From Bdellovibrionales bacterium (GTDB lineage: Bacteria > Bdellovibrionota > UBA1018 > CAIMNF01): DNA of 42,529 bases. The translations under genes were made by a program, and so were the position numbers. The stretch lies in the NCBI GenBank assembly GCA_947462765.1, contig CANHQK010000015.1:1-42529 (forward strand). The letters are read 5' to 3'. Every line of letters starts with the position of its first letter. The stretch's first letter is position 1. Of the stretch, positions 32,679 to 39,829 are shown piece after piece. The notes under the pieces were generated by a model. The model was not told where the DNA came from and ran no database searches. It saw only the letters and a list, made by a program, of their open reading frames with translations.

Positions 32679-33854
32679 TCATCGACGCGCTCCATCCAGC
32701 TCTGAACGGGCAATACTTGCCTGGTTGGACGCTTTAGGAGCGAGGTTCTGTGCTGACCAGAGGACTACCCCGATCACCAGCATCGAATAAGCAGAAAGAA
32801 ACGACTTTTGGGGCAGGATCCCTGAATCCACGGGCAAGCCATCACGAAGGGCGCTCAAGCGTTCCTCCAGCCTGGGATAGGGACCGATGGAGCCGGTGTC
32901 GAGTTTCACGAGTGCGCGGGCAAGGGCATCCGATCCTGCACCAAGGCTGACCGCTTCACGGTCGGCTTCGAGCTCCTGCCGGTGAATGACCCGGCCGAGC
33001 AACCACATCTGTGCCATTCCGGCCATGAGGAAAGCTGCGACCAGAAGGCCGGTGTCGCCAGGAAAGAGAAACGCTGCAGGAATCACGGTCCAAAAGCTAC
33101 ACAGAATAAACAAACCTAGAGCGGCGAGCCCGCGATTCCGGAGATGATGGAGTCGGACATGGGCCGCCTCATGCAGAACCACCGCATGCAGTTCGCTGTC
33201 ATCGAGGATTTCGAATAGCCCGAGCCCGATGAAGAGCGTCCGACCGAATGCTCCCCGGCCCATGCCGGTTCCCGTTATGAAGGCATTCCGTGAGCCGGTC
33301 CCCGTTTCATCGATGATCTGAATCCTCGATAGCGGGACACCGCTGTCGGCAAATGCGCGTTCGATCCTTTGCCGGAGAGGGGAATCAGCCATCACTTGCG
33401 TCGCATATTGGAGGCGTAGAAATGCGGGCATCAGGAAGGGAACCAGCACAGTTGCGATCAGGATGAGCAGAGGGTTCCATGAAAAAGCGGCACATAAGAT
33501 CAGACCGATGCACATCCTTGCAGCGCTTTGCCGGAATGACGCTTCAGGTTTGGCGGCGATTTGCCCTGACATGCGCGCCAGATAACGCCCACGTGTCTGA
33601 TAGAGGATCGAAAAAGAAAGGATCGAGGCTCCGAGTAACAACTGAGCGACTTTCCAGGAGTGCCGGGGGTACAAAAATGCACCTGCAAAAAGGGCTATGA
33701 AGATCATGCCAGAGAGCAAATTCGTCCGGCGGTCCAGTCGGTCCTGAAGCACGGGTCTCTCGCGGTCGAGCCAAACCTTGAAGTAAAAGGGGATGCCTGT
33801 GATCACAGCCAGGCAGATGAAAACCAAACTTTCTCCGAGTCCCGGGTTTGACAT
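32679..33854 (-). CDS. M48-family membrane metalloprotease
   Basis: Integral membrane zinc protease of the HtpX/Ste24/BepA clan. The zinc site is HAVVLHEAAHVRLHH (HExxH) with the third ligand in RQELEADREAVSLG. N-terminal membrane segments precede it (LVFICLAVITGIPFYFKV and three to four more), and two follow the active site. SRNAFITGTGMGRG and IIDETG are typical flanking segments. The start is the ATG at 33854 with GGAGGG about 8 bases ahead; a form from 33887 lacks a site. 391 residues. Likely role: membrane or envelope protein quality control. Confidence 0.85.
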   Translation of the reverse strand: MSNPGLGESLVFICLAVITGIPFYFKVWLDRERPVLQDRLDRRTNLLSGMIFIALFAGAFLYPRHSWKVAQLLLGASILSFSILYQTRGRYLARMSGQIAAKPEASFRQSAARMCIGLILCAAFSWNPLLILIATVLVPFLMPAFLRLQYATQVMADSPLRQRIERAFADSGVPLSRIQIIDETGTGSRNAFITGTGMGRGAFGRTLFIGLGLFEILDDSELHAVVLHEAAHVRLHHLRNRGLAALGLFILCSFWTVIPAAFLFPGDTGLLVAAFLMAGMAQMWLLGRVIHRQELEADREAVSLGAGSDALARALVKLDTGSIGPYPRLEERLSALRDGLPVDSGILPQKSFLSAYSMLVIGVVLWSAQNLAPKASNQASIARSELDGARR

Positions 33855-33938
33855 CCTTGTCACCCTCCTGAACCCCTTTCGGATCAATTCGCGTCCGGGT
33901 GAATAGGAATGAATTGCCGGGTCACCCCGGAGATGAGG

Positions 33939-34853
33939 TCAGTTCGAGATCACTTCCCCGGTTTCCACCCGGAGCTTGATCTGGCACTCGGTGATCGGAG
34001 TGGCGGTGGAGAGGGTCTCAAAGCATTTGAGGTTCATGCCACTCTTGATGTTGGCAGCAGTGTTTCCGGCGATGTTGCCCGGCTTGGCTTCGGTCCCGAG
34101 TTTCTTATACAAGGTCGCCGCAATCCGACCCCGAAGACGGATCAGGCCTTCATTGGCATTGAGGTATTGCCCACCGATTTCAAGGCTCTTGCCTGCATAA
34201 ACGCTGTCGGAAGCAGTGCCGGCCGCAGCCGGACGTCCGACGGGGTAATATTCGTAGAGGCGACCATCCGCCACGGCGATATCGAAATCGCAGGCGTAAT
34301 TTTCATCGCGCTTACCCTTTCCGTCCTTGAAGCACTTGATCACGGTTCCGGTCTTGATCCGGGTTTTACCCCGCTTGCCCGCCTCGACTTCTTCGCGAGC
34401 CATCCGCTGATACAGGGCTCGTGCATCCGCTCCGGTGATGGTGAGGGGAAGGGTCTTCGAATCGCAATTGATGCCGTCAGATCCGCCTGAGGTGTTTCCA
34501 TTCTGGCACTGGTTCATCACTTTTTTACAATCGCAGGGGGCTTGGATGCACGCGCATTGATCTGCGGTGTAAGCGACTCCGGTTCGGATCCCGCAGCCCA
34601 TGTTCCAGAATCCGTTGAAGTAGAACCCGGCATTCATCCGGGCCTGAGCGGTCATCATGGCCATGGGATCCATCATGGGGTTCATCATCGAATTCACACC
34701 GTTTTGGATCACGCCCGGCTGGTTCATGCCGAATTGATTCATTCCCGATCCCAGGTAAGGGGTGCCGGAGTTCGGAGCGTAGGCCCCTTCGGAGCAAGCC
34801 GAGAGCAGAGCGGGAAATACGGCAATCAGTGCGATGAAACGGGAAGAGATCAT
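33939..34853 (-). CDS. Lipoprotein with Met/Asn-Gly-rich region, unknown function
   Basis: Lipobox LLSAC (Cys20), then a low-complexity stretch at about 30-70 rich in Met, Asn, Gln and Gly (GMNQFGMNQPGVIQNG, MMNPMMDPMAMM), a cysteine cluster (DQCACIQAPCDCKKVMNQCQ), and a C-terminal part of about 180 residues with mixed alpha/beta pattern (GADARALYQRMAREEV, DFDIAVADGRLYEYYP, GLIRLRGRIAATLYKKLG). No family recognised. The start is the ATG at 34853, since GGAGGA stands 4 bases before it. A promoter with good boxes precedes it. Four of the later cysteines could form disulfides. Confidence 0.6.
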   Translation of the reverse strand: MISSRFIALIAVFPALLSACSEGAYAPNSGTPYLGSGMNQFGMNQPGVIQNGVNSMMNPMMDPMAMMTAQARMNAGFYFNGFWNMGCGIRTGVAYTADQCACIQAPCDCKKVMNQCQNGNTSGGSDGINCDSKTLPLTITGADARALYQRMAREEVEAGKRGKTRIKTGTVIKCFKDGKGKRDENYACDFDIAVADGRLYEYYPVGRPAAAGTASDSVYAGKSLEIGGQYLNANEGLIRLRGRIAATLYKKLGTEAKPGNIAGNTAANIKSGMNLKCFETLSTATPITECQIKLRVETGEVISN

Positions 34854-34877
34854 GGAATCCTCCAAAAAATTTGGCAC

Positions 34878-34907
34878 ATCTTACACAAAGTTGATGTAAG
34901 GAGTCAA
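34878..34907 (-). promoter_or_regulatory. Sigma70-type promoter of the Met-rich lipoprotein gene
   Basis: Minus-strand TTGACT (34907-34902) and TAAGAT (34883-34878), 18 bases apart. Transcription would start near 34870, giving a short leader holding GGAGGA. A weaker plus-strand pair, TTGGCA (34871-34876) and TGTAAG (34895-34900), overlaps it and could serve the flagellar operon. Confidence 0.55.
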
Positions 34908-34953
34908 GAAAAAACCGTCAGGCGGGCGAACTGGGTAAATTCCGTGAGGAAAA

Positions 34954-34985
34954 GCCCCGACCTCGGGGCAAAATTCCCCTTTTTT
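34954..34985 (+). promoter_or_regulatory. Two mutually exclusive hairpins in the flagellar leader
   Basis: Stem 1 pairs GCCCCG (34954-34959) with CGGGGC (34964-34969). Stem 2 pairs GGGG (34965-34968) with CCCC (34976-34979) and is followed by six T (34980-34985), as a weak intrinsic terminator would be. They share the GGGG and cannot form together, which is the layout of an attenuator. Rest of the gap 34986-35065 shows only the ribosome site. Confidence 0.35.
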
Positions 34986-35065
34986 ATCAGGGTGCTGGGC
35001 ACAGGTCCCAGATGAATTCAATGATTCGCACGATTGAACCGAAAAGGGTAAGGGAGGGTGGTGGA

Positions 35066-35434
35066 ATGAAAATCCAGACCTTTATACCGATTCAGGCCTC
35101 GTTTGGCCGGATCACCGAGGCGGGTAACGACAAGCAGGGGGGCGCGGGCTCCAATGCTTACGAACGCCAGAAGAAACAAGAGAAGAAAGAGGATCAAACT
35201 CCCGTCACAGCTGAGGCTTTGGAGGAGGCGATCGAGTCATTTTCCGTCGATGAGACCAATCTCTCTCACGGGATCAGCGCCTCTTCGGTGGGTAGCGGGC
35301 CCGGCCTCCGAGTGGTATTGAAGGATGGGGCTGGTGGAATCCTGCGCTCGGTCTCGGGTGAGGAGTTTCTGCGTCTCCGTGAGGCGATCCACTCGGGGAA
35401 CAAGTCCGGACGCATTCTCGATCAAAAAGCCTGA
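35066..35434 (+). CDS. FlaG-like flagellar protein
   Basis: First gene of the filament operon. The C-terminal part (PGLRVVLKDGAGGILRSVSGEEFLRLREA) resembles FlaG, a small protein that affects filament length and often precedes fliD; the N-terminal part is a charged linker (RQKKQEKKEDQTP). The start used is the ATG at 35066 because GGAGGG (35051-35056) lies upstream; the longer form from 35012 has no ribosome site. 122 residues. Its stop overlaps the next ATG by one base. The resemblance is short, so the name is tentative and rests partly on position. Confidence 0.5.
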   Translation: MKIQTFIPIQASFGRITEAGNDKQGGAGSNAYERQKKQEKKEDQTPVTAEALEEAIESFSVDETNLSHGISASSVGSGPGLRVVLKDGAGGILRSVSGEEFLRLREAIHSGNKSGRILDQKA

Positions 35435-36198
35435 TGGAACGCTTTCGCCGGGTGTGGGTCTTCTCGGATTTGCACCTGACCCGTACGGATGAGCCTTTGT
35501 ACCGTTCGTTGATTGCAGCCCTCGAGCAACCTGTGGGTGAGGGGGATGCAGTGATTTTTGCCGGAGATATCTTCGATCTGGTCGTCGGAGATTCCGAGTA
35601 CTACCGGATCAAGCACCGGGATTTCATCGACTCCGTCACCCGCTTGCTCTCAAGACAAGTGCGCATTTTTTATATCGAGGGCAATCACGACTTCCACCTG
35701 TCCGGGTTCATGCCCCGCGGGGTCCGCTTCGAGCCTGAGGCGGTCTGTATGGAACTAGAAGGAGCCACTGGCTTGCGTAAGCTTTATGTCGCACATGGGG
35801 ACCTCGTTGATCAGAGCGATGTCGGTTACCTGCGGCTCAGGTCTTTTTTCAGATCCCGCCCCCTTCATGGTCTGGCCCGAGTCCTGCCGGGGGCTTGGAT
35901 CGACCGGATTGCCTCCCGGCTTTCAAGATCTCCAGAGCGCAAGGCCAGTGAATTGCCGGAGAGCTGGCCCCCCCCGCGACGGGAGTCCCTGAGGCGAGTG
36001 TTTCGGGATTTTGCCTCCGGGGTCCGCTCGAGGGGGTTTGACGGGGTGATTCTGGGGCATTGTCATGATTTTGACTCAGCAGACGGTTATTACTTCAATA
36101 TGGGCTATCCCCCGGTGCACCGTCAATTTCTGGTCTGTGGCGATTTCCCTGAATCTGCCGGAGAAATGATCGGACGTCGCAATTTCCCTGGATTTTAG
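35434..36198 (+). CDS. LpxH-like metallophosphatase
   Basis: Calcineurin-fold two-metal phosphoesterase of the UDP-2,3-diacylglucosamine pyrophosphatase (LpxH) group. Metal and catalytic motifs in order: FSDLHL, FAGDIFDLV, EGNHDFHL, VAHGDLVDQSD, and LGHCHDF. 254 residues. LpxH acts in lipid A synthesis at the inner membrane, but this copy is translationally coupled to FlaG-like and fliD genes (TGATG overlap upstream, 48 bases to fliD), so a role in the flagellum or a sugar-nucleotide step is possible. It could also be a distinct LpxH2-type enzyme. Confidence 0.75.
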   Translation: MERFRRVWVFSDLHLTRTDEPLYRSLIAALEQPVGEGDAVIFAGDIFDLVVGDSEYYRIKHRDFIDSVTRLLSRQVRIFYIEGNHDFHLSGFMPRGVRFEPEAVCMELEGATGLRKLYVAHGDLVDQSDVGYLRLRSFFRSRPLHGLARVLPGAWIDRIASRLSRSPERKASELPESWPPPRRESLRRVFRDFASGVRSRGFDGVILGHCHDFDSADGYYFNMGYPPVHRQFLVCGDFPESAGEMIGRRNFPGF

Positions 36199-36245
36199 CG
36201 GGAAAGCCTTCAAAATAGAAGGTGAGGTCAAGGAGGACTTCAAGC

Positions 36246-37646
36246 GTGGGTTTACGTTTTGATCCCATGGGCGGAGGCCAGTTCAAACAGGCTTTGAACG
36301 CCATCATCGAGGCTGAAAAACAGCCGGTCAAATCGCTTGAGAAGCGCAAGGAGGCGGAAAACGCCAAATTGAAGCTCTTCGGTGAGTTCAAAGGCAAATT
36401 CACCTCCTTGCAAGGTTCTCTCGATTCGATGATCGGCTTCTCCAAATTCAAGGAGTTGCGTGCCGAACTCGGGGATGGTGCCCAACTCATGTCGGTGAAT
36501 GTCGACAAGGAAAAAGCGAACGTCGGAAGCTGGGAAGTCGAGATCAAGGAACTGGCCGAACGGTCCTCGATGATTTCGAACGGCTTCAGTGATCCGAACA
36601 AGAAGATTCTCGGTGTGGGCTACATCTCCTTCGATCTTGCCGATGGTAAGAGTCAGGACATTTATGTGACCGAGGACGATGCCTCGCTGTACGGCATCGC
36701 CAACAAGATCAATCTCATGCCCGACAGCCCCGTGAAGGCCACGGTGCTCAAAGATGTGACCGATACCGAAAAACCCTATCGTCTGGTCATCACTGCCAAG
36801 AAGGACGGGTCGGAGAGCGAGGTCAAATTTCCTCAGATGTACTTCGTGGACGGTCAGGAGGAATTGTTCATCGACCAGGACAAGGGGGCCAAGAATGCCT
36901 TGCTTGTGGTGGATGGATTCGAGGTGGAGTTGCCCGGGAACGAAGTTCCAGATTTTTTACAGGGCATCGGCGTCCAGTTGAAGCAGGCCAAGCCAGGACA
37001 GAAGTTCACTTTCAACGTGAAAGCCGACTATGCGAAGGTCACTGACAAGGTGAAACGAGTGGTCGAGGGGATCAACGGAGTCCTCGACTTCATCAACAAG
37101 CAGAACGCGGTAAACGAGAGCTCGGATACCAAGAGCACTTTCGCAGGGGATACTTCGCTCCAGAACATCGAATTCCGTCTCAGGAACCTCATGCACGAGG
37201 GTTTCGGCTCTCACACTGAGAACGAAGACTCCTTCAAGGTGGTGCACCTGAGCGAACTCGGGATTGAATTCGACAAAAAGGGCGTGGTCCAGCTCAAGGA
37301 AGAAAAGTTCCAGAAAGCGCTTGAAGCGGATTTCGAGGGGGTCGCGGAGGCGATCTCCGGCGAACGCGGGTTCATCACCCAGTTGAAAACCGTCATGGAC
37401 GGGTTCGCGAACGTGCAAGGCGGGGTCATGGTGGCGCGTGAAAAAGGCCTTCAAGCACGGATCCGTCAGATCGACGAATCCATCTCGAACAAACAGAGGG
37501 CGATTGAGAAAAAAACCGAATCGCTCACCAACCAGTTCAGCCGTCTGCAAGGATCCCTGTCCGAGCTACAGCGGCAACAGAGTTATCTCTCGGCCACCCT
37601 CGGGGGTGGCGGAGGCAATCCCGTATCGCAGTTATTAGGAGGATGA
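36246..37646 (+). CDS. fliD: Flagellar filament cap protein FliD (HAP2)
   Basis: Caps the growing filament and helps flagellin subunits fold into place outside the cell. The N terminus FDPMGGGQFKQALNAIIEAEKQPVKSLEKRK and C terminus (QFSRLQGSLSELQRQQSYLSATLGGG) are the coiled-coil ends typical of FliD; the middle holds the D2/D3 beta domains. Start is GTG at 36246, with AAGGAGG about 9 bases upstream; an upstream in-frame reading to 36222 lacks this. 466 residues. fliS follows after 4 bases with its own AGGAGG. Confidence 0.93.
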   Translation: MGLRFDPMGGGQFKQALNAIIEAEKQPVKSLEKRKEAENAKLKLFGEFKGKFTSLQGSLDSMIGFSKFKELRAELGDGAQLMSVNVDKEKANVGSWEVEIKELAERSSMISNGFSDPNKKILGVGYISFDLADGKSQDIYVTEDDASLYGIANKINLMPDSPVKATVLKDVTDTEKPYRLVITAKKDGSESEVKFPQMYFVDGQEELFIDQDKGAKNALLVVDGFEVELPGNEVPDFLQGIGVQLKQAKPGQKFTFNVKADYAKVTDKVKRVVEGINGVLDFINKQNAVNESSDTKSTFAGDTSLQNIEFRLRNLMHEGFGSHTENEDSFKVVHLSELGIEFDKKGVVQLKEEKFQKALEADFEGVAEAISGERGFITQLKTVMDGFANVQGGVMVAREKGLQARIRQIDESISNKQRAIEKKTESLTNQFSRLQGSLSELQRQQSYLSATLGGGGGNPVSQLLGG

Positions 37647-37650
37647 AACC

Positions 37651-38040
37651 ATGAGTAAGTTGAACGCGTACAGACAAACAGCCGTGACCACTGCATCCCG
37701 TGAGCAGGTGCTCATCATGCTTTACGAGGGGGCAATCAAGTACCTCAAGAAGGCAGCCGAGTGCACCCTGGCCAAGGATCTGGCAGGAAAAGGGGTGGCG
37801 GTTGGAAAAGCGCACGACATCATCAATGAGTTGTCCAATTCACTCGACTTCAATGTGGGGGGCGATATCGCCAAGAACCTGGAACGTCTCTATGCCTTCA
37901 TGATCGAACAGATCACCCGGGGCAATCTGGAAAACGACCCGACCAGGTTCGACCAGGCCCGGAAGCTTCTCGAGAACCTTCTCGAAGGCTGGAAGGGTGC
38001 CATTGAACAGGTCAAACAACAGAAAGTGAAGGCAGGATGA
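37651..38040 (+). CDS. fliS: Flagellin export chaperone FliS
   Basis: Binds flagellin C termini in the cytoplasm, stops early polymerisation and hands subunits to the export gate. The helical bundle starts with NAYRQTAVTTASREQVLIMLYEGAIKYLKKA, the FliS signature, and includes NELSNSLDFNVGGDIAKNLERLYAFM. 129 residues, as expected. AGGAGG sits 8 bases ahead of the ATG. The stop overlaps the next ATG by 4 bases. Confidence 0.95.
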   Translation: MSKLNAYRQTAVTTASREQVLIMLYEGAIKYLKKAAECTLAKDLAGKGVAVGKAHDIINELSNSLDFNVGGDIAKNLERLYAFMIEQITRGNLENDPTRFDQARKLLENLLEGWKGAIEQVKQQKVKAG

Positions 38041-38486
38041 AGATCATCAAACTATTCGAAGAGAAGCAGAGACTGCTCAGGAGCTTCCTGGAGCGGACCC
38101 GGAGTTTTCAGGAGTCCCTTTCCAAGGAGGGGGTTGAGATCGAAGAGAAACTCGATCTGATCGACGAGCTATCGGATGTCCGGGAGGCCAACCTCCGGGT
38201 GATGCAGGCCTTGGACGCCGAGATCGATCAGGCCAAAAAGGCCTTGGCGGCTCCGGAAATCGCCCGTTTGCAATCCGATCCGGGGTTCAAAGAGGTCCTC
38301 GACGGGGTGATGACAATCATTCGCGAGATTCAATTGACGGACCAGTCACTTTTTCTATACATTCAAGGTACGGGATACGAGCTACGTAGCCGGATTCTGA
38401 AAAGCCTCAAGGAAAAAGAGGCGGTGTCGAAGTTTAAAAGCCAGTCCCAACCCCCTACCGGAGACGGGATTGATCAAACGGTTTAA
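38037..38486 (+). CDS. FliT/FlgN-like helical flagellar chaperone candidate
   Basis: 149 residues, almost wholly helical (LLRSFLERTRSFQESL, IEEKLDLIDELSDVREANLRVMQALDAEI), ending in a polar tail. Position directly after fliS, with the ATGA overlap, is that of FliT in many bacteria, and the length suits FliT or FlgN. Sequence identity to either is too weak to see by eye. It probably binds FliD or hook-associated proteins before export. Confidence 0.5.
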   Translation: MKIIKLFEEKQRLLRSFLERTRSFQESLSKEGVEIEEKLDLIDELSDVREANLRVMQALDAEIDQAKKALAAPEIARLQSDPGFKEVLDGVMTIIREIQLTDQSLFLYIQGTGYELRSRILKSLKEKEAVSKFKSQSQPPTGDGIDQTV

Positions 38487-38500
38487 GTGAGACGAAAAAC

Positions 38501-39649
38501 ATGATGTTTGAACAACTGGGAAAGATTTCGCAAAACTCCACGTCCGACAACACCCGGTTTTTTCCTGTGGCCTCCCTCGAGGATGTGGCCATTCACCTTC
38601 AGGATAGCGATGAGGAGTGCACGTATGAGTACTACCTCGCTCAGATTCGCACCCCGAAAATGAAGGCGGTGACTCCGCCTCCATTCATGAGTGCCCCCGC
38701 TCAGGAAGCCGTCAGTGCCCCGTCCATTCCGGAGACCGGAACGGGTGCGGTCGCAGGCGCATCAGCCCCCGAAAAAGAAGACATCCCCTATCTTGCTGAA
38801 AACGCTCAGATTTTGCTTTCTGCCGGGGAAGTGGCTTTGGCTCGGAATATTTTCCGTGCCATCCTGAGAACAGGAGAAGCGAGCGACATCGCCTATGCGG
38901 GCCTGGCTGCCTGTTCGGATCGTGAGGGTTTGGTCGATCAAGCCATCCAGTTTGCTTGGGACTCCGTGGCCTTCGCTCCGAACAAGCAAGGGTATCAACT
39001 GCTGGCCCAGCTTCTGGTTCAGCAAGGTCGGGATCAGGAAGCGGCCCAAGCCCTTTCCAGGGCACTCCGTTCGTTGGACCTCGGGGTTCAGGAGAAAGCG
39101 GAATACCAGAAAATGATCGGTAACTGCATGTCCCGTCTCGGCCAGGTCGCCGATGCCGAGCGAGCTTACAAAAAGGCGCTCGAGCTGAGTCCTGCGAGTG
39201 ATGAAGTCCAGGCCAATCTGGGTTCGCTTTACCTCGAGCAAGGCCAGGTTTCGGATGCCAAGCGCTGTTACCAGGATGCGGTTGCCGCAAACCCCGAGAA
39301 TGACAAAGCCTGGGTCGGGTTGGGGCTCTGCCATGTCTCCGAGGGTACGAAAGAAGCTGCCCATGATGCTTTCGCCCGCTCCCTCGAACTCAATCTCAGG
39401 AATTCAACAGCCATTTTCCATCTCGTCAAATGCGCCTATGAGGTTAAGAAGTACGCAACTGCCGAGAAACTGCTTTCTTCATACGTGGATGTCGCTCCTG
39501 TAAGTCCGAGCCTGTTGTACAGTCTGGCCGGGTTGCAATTCCATGTGGGAAAGAAGAATGAAGCCGCGATCACTGCGAGAAGGATTCTCCAGATCAAAGG
39601 CGACCATCAGGGAGCGAAAGACCTGATGAACCGGATCGAGGCGGAGTGA
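38501..39649 (+). CDS. TPR-repeat protein of the flagellar operon
   Basis: About 95 N-terminal residues rich in Pro, Ala and Glu (FMSAPAQEAVSAPSIPETG) precede roughly eight TPR units from residue 95 to the end, with clear canonical copies at AEYQKMIGNCMSRLGQVADAERAYKKALELSP, split here for clarity, and NLGSLYLEQGQVSDAKRCYQ. Such domains bind peptides or partner proteins. It lies between a flagellar chaperone and a glycosyltransferase gene. TPR proteins in this context could present flagellin or its chaperone to the glycosyltransferase; this is inference from position. 382 residues. The ribosome site is weak. Confidence 0.75.
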   Translation: MMFEQLGKISQNSTSDNTRFFPVASLEDVAIHLQDSDEECTYEYYLAQIRTPKMKAVTPPPFMSAPAQEAVSAPSIPETGTGAVAGASAPEKEDIPYLAENAQILLSAGEVALARNIFRAILRTGEASDIAYAGLAACSDREGLVDQAIQFAWDSVAFAPNKQGYQLLAQLLVQQGRDQEAAQALSRALRSLDLGVQEKAEYQKMIGNCMSRLGQVADAERAYKKALELSPASDEVQANLGSLYLEQGQVSDAKRCYQDAVAANPENDKAWVGLGLCHVSEGTKEAAHDAFARSLELNLRNSTAIFHLVKCAYEVKKYATAEKLLSSYVDVAPVSPSLLYSLAGLQFHVGKKNEAAITARRILQIKGDHQGAKDLMNRIEAE

Positions 39650-39682
39650 ATCGACGCCCGGATCAACTGTCATGGAGGACAG

Positions 39683-39829
39683 ATGGTAGCTGATATCGAA
39701 CTTCTGCAAGGAAAAATCATTCAAGACCCGGATCAGAGACCCAAGAATACCGTACAGCTCGTGGAAGAGCTGGCTCTTGAGATCCTGACAGCTGAAGAGC
39801 TGGCGGTCGCCGCTCGGGAGGCGGTATGA
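39683..39829 (+). CDS. Small 48-residue protein, unknown function
   Basis: An intact frame from the ATG at 39683 to TGA at 39829, too short for usual gene lists. GGAGGA lies at 39674-39679, a few bases before the ATG, and the stop overlaps the glycosyltransferase ATG by 4 bases (ATGA), the same coupling used by other genes in this operon. The chain begins MVADIELLQGKIIQDPDQ and continues as a helical, acidic-hydrophobic part (VEELALEILTAEELAVAA). It may be a small chaperone or anchor for the enzyme that follows. No family recognised. Confidence 0.65.
   Translation: MVADIELLQGKIIQDPDQRPKNTVQLVEELALEILTAEELAVAAREAV

Noticed and set aside
34936-34963. FliA (sigma28)-like promoter before the flagellar operon
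   Set aside because: TAAATTCC is followed after 12 bases by CCCGACCT, matching the -10 consensus GCCGATAA at only 4 of 8 positions; this is too weak.
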